The notes under the pieces: generated by a model
Databases searched by the model: none
What the model was told of the DNA's origin: nothing
What the model saw: the letters and a program-made list of their open reading frames with translations, nothing else
Translations under genes and position numbers: made by a program
In this document: in pieces, positions 63,307 through 64,000 of the stretch
How the letters are laid out: each line of letters starts with the position of its first letter
How positions within the stretch are numbered: position 1 is the stretch's first letter
Source: Harmothoe impar
Lineage: Eukaryota > Annelida > Polychaeta > Phyllodocida > Polynoidae
Direction: 5' to 3'
Assembly: GCA_947462335.1 (NCBI GenBank)
Contig: OX381715.1
Coordinates: forward strand, 44,237,472 to 44,301,471
DNA length: 64,000 nucleotides

Positions 63307-64000
63307 GGCACAGACGAGCACGACTCCGCGGGCTACGAAGCGGATGTCGGCACCTCATGTATGGAAGACATTCACTCTCATACATGTGAAGAGCTAATAT
63401 GCACAAGTAGTATAGATGCCCTACTAGACATTTATAAAGGTTATATCCCTCTATGGGACATTAGCTGCAGACACAGGGTTCAGGGGGTCGTGTCGCAGTT
63501 GAAGCCAGCAGGCTGGAGGGACATGTTGTTGGGGCACGGTGTCATAGATGAGGATTGTCACTTTATATTAGATGGTGTCCTACATGGGTTCAAGATGGTT
63601 GACCCTCATGCACGGGTAGACAGTTATGAGGTAAAAAACTATTCGTCCACTTCGGTAGATAATTTTGACTTTATTGATAAGCTCTTGAAAGAGGAGCTGG
63701 GCTGCGGGAAACTCAGCGTGTCGCGAGAGAAACCCACATGTGTGCACGCCTTGGGTGCTGTTCCCAAGGCTACCGGGGGTTTCAGGCCCATCACCGATGC
63801 GAGCAGGCCCGACGGACTGTCCATTAATTCCCACATGTATTCCACTTTTCAACACTTCAAGTTTGCTCGAATAGACGACGTGTGCGAGATTCTCCGTCCG
63901 TCGTACTACATGGCGGTGACTGATATTGCTTCAGCGTACCGCTCGGTACTCATCAGACCCGAGGACCGGAATTATCAGGGTTTGAAGTGGAAGTTGGACG
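63307..64000 (+). CDS. Retroelement Pol, reverse transcriptase N-terminal part (runs off the window)
   Basis: This frame is open from just after the Gag-frame TGA to the window end, with a first ATG at 63,361. It encodes about 210 residues: a helical leader (PLWDISCRHRVQG, ILDGVLHGFKMVD), then ALGAVPKATGGFRPITDASR, then MAVTDIASAYRSVLIRPEDR and QGLKWK. The GAVPK..GG.RPI.D block and the VTDIASAYR block match the fingers and motif A of reverse transcriptases, with the Asp of TDI as the first catalytic residue. The catalytic motif C is beyond the edge. The leader and the HGF-type motif resemble DIRS-like (tyrosine recombinase) retroelements, but gypsy-type cannot be ruled out without RNase H and recombinase or integrase domains. 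It shares a frame with the zinc-knuckle part of Gag, so termination and reinitiation or stop readthrough are both possible. Confidence 0.8.

Noticed and set aside
63121..63397. C-terminal extension of the 399-codon Gag frame
   Set aside because: After 63,120 this frame loses the expected Cys/His knuckle, which appears in the frame one base back. The extension is read out of frame.

Overview
The window is eukaryotic, almost certainly metazoan, non-genic DNA made nearly entirely of repeats. I found no host gene, rRNA, functional tRNA, CRISPR or bacterial-type operon. Long tandem arrays, nested small transposons with TA target sites, an LTR element with TG...CA ends and a gag/reverse-transcriptase retroelement all point to an animal genome, perhaps a marine invertebrate. 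The species cannot be fixed from the sequence, and satellite-rich, possibly pericentromeric or subtelomeric, location is inference.

Layout. (1) 1-15,762: a macrosatellite of 2,570-bp units (one unit is 2,627 bp). An inverted partial copy lies at 1-905, so the left end is a large palindrome. Each unit carries a tRNA-related repeat invaded by a small TIR element, which is itself invaded by a second copy of the same family. (2) 15,763-61,867: a second satellite with a 142-bp monomer (A) and a ~283-bp long form (B). It runs in reverse orientation to about 19,247 and forward afterwards, with several layers of higher-order repeats (about 425 bp, 2.4 kb, 3.1/5.4 kb on the left; 983 bp, 1.26, 3.37 and 4.63 kb on the right). 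(3) 39,315-51,668: a 12.35-kb LTR element with two virtually identical 1.6-kb LTRs and a TGGC target-site duplication, inserted into a B monomer. Its 9.15-kb interior has no recognisable gag or pol, so it looks like a large non-autonomous (LARD-like) element. (4) 60,284-60,926: a 643-bp TIR element in the same satellite, filled with a dozen copies of a GTCGATTTTTA motif. (5) 61,868-64,000: the satellite ends and a retroelement begins, with a Gln-rich Gag-like ORF, a zinc-knuckle in a shifted frame, an in-frame TGA, and a reverse transcriptase reading off the window edge. Its style suggests a DIRS-like (tyrosine-recombinase) element.

The many short ORFs across 1-61,867 are by-products of repetition: the same 60-102-residue translations recur with each repeat copy on both strands, and the 142-bp period is not divisible by three. 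The only credible protein-coding sequence is the retroelement at the right end. The biologically interesting content is structural: how two satellites and four or more transposon families are stacked into one another, and the mirrored ends of the 142-bp array.
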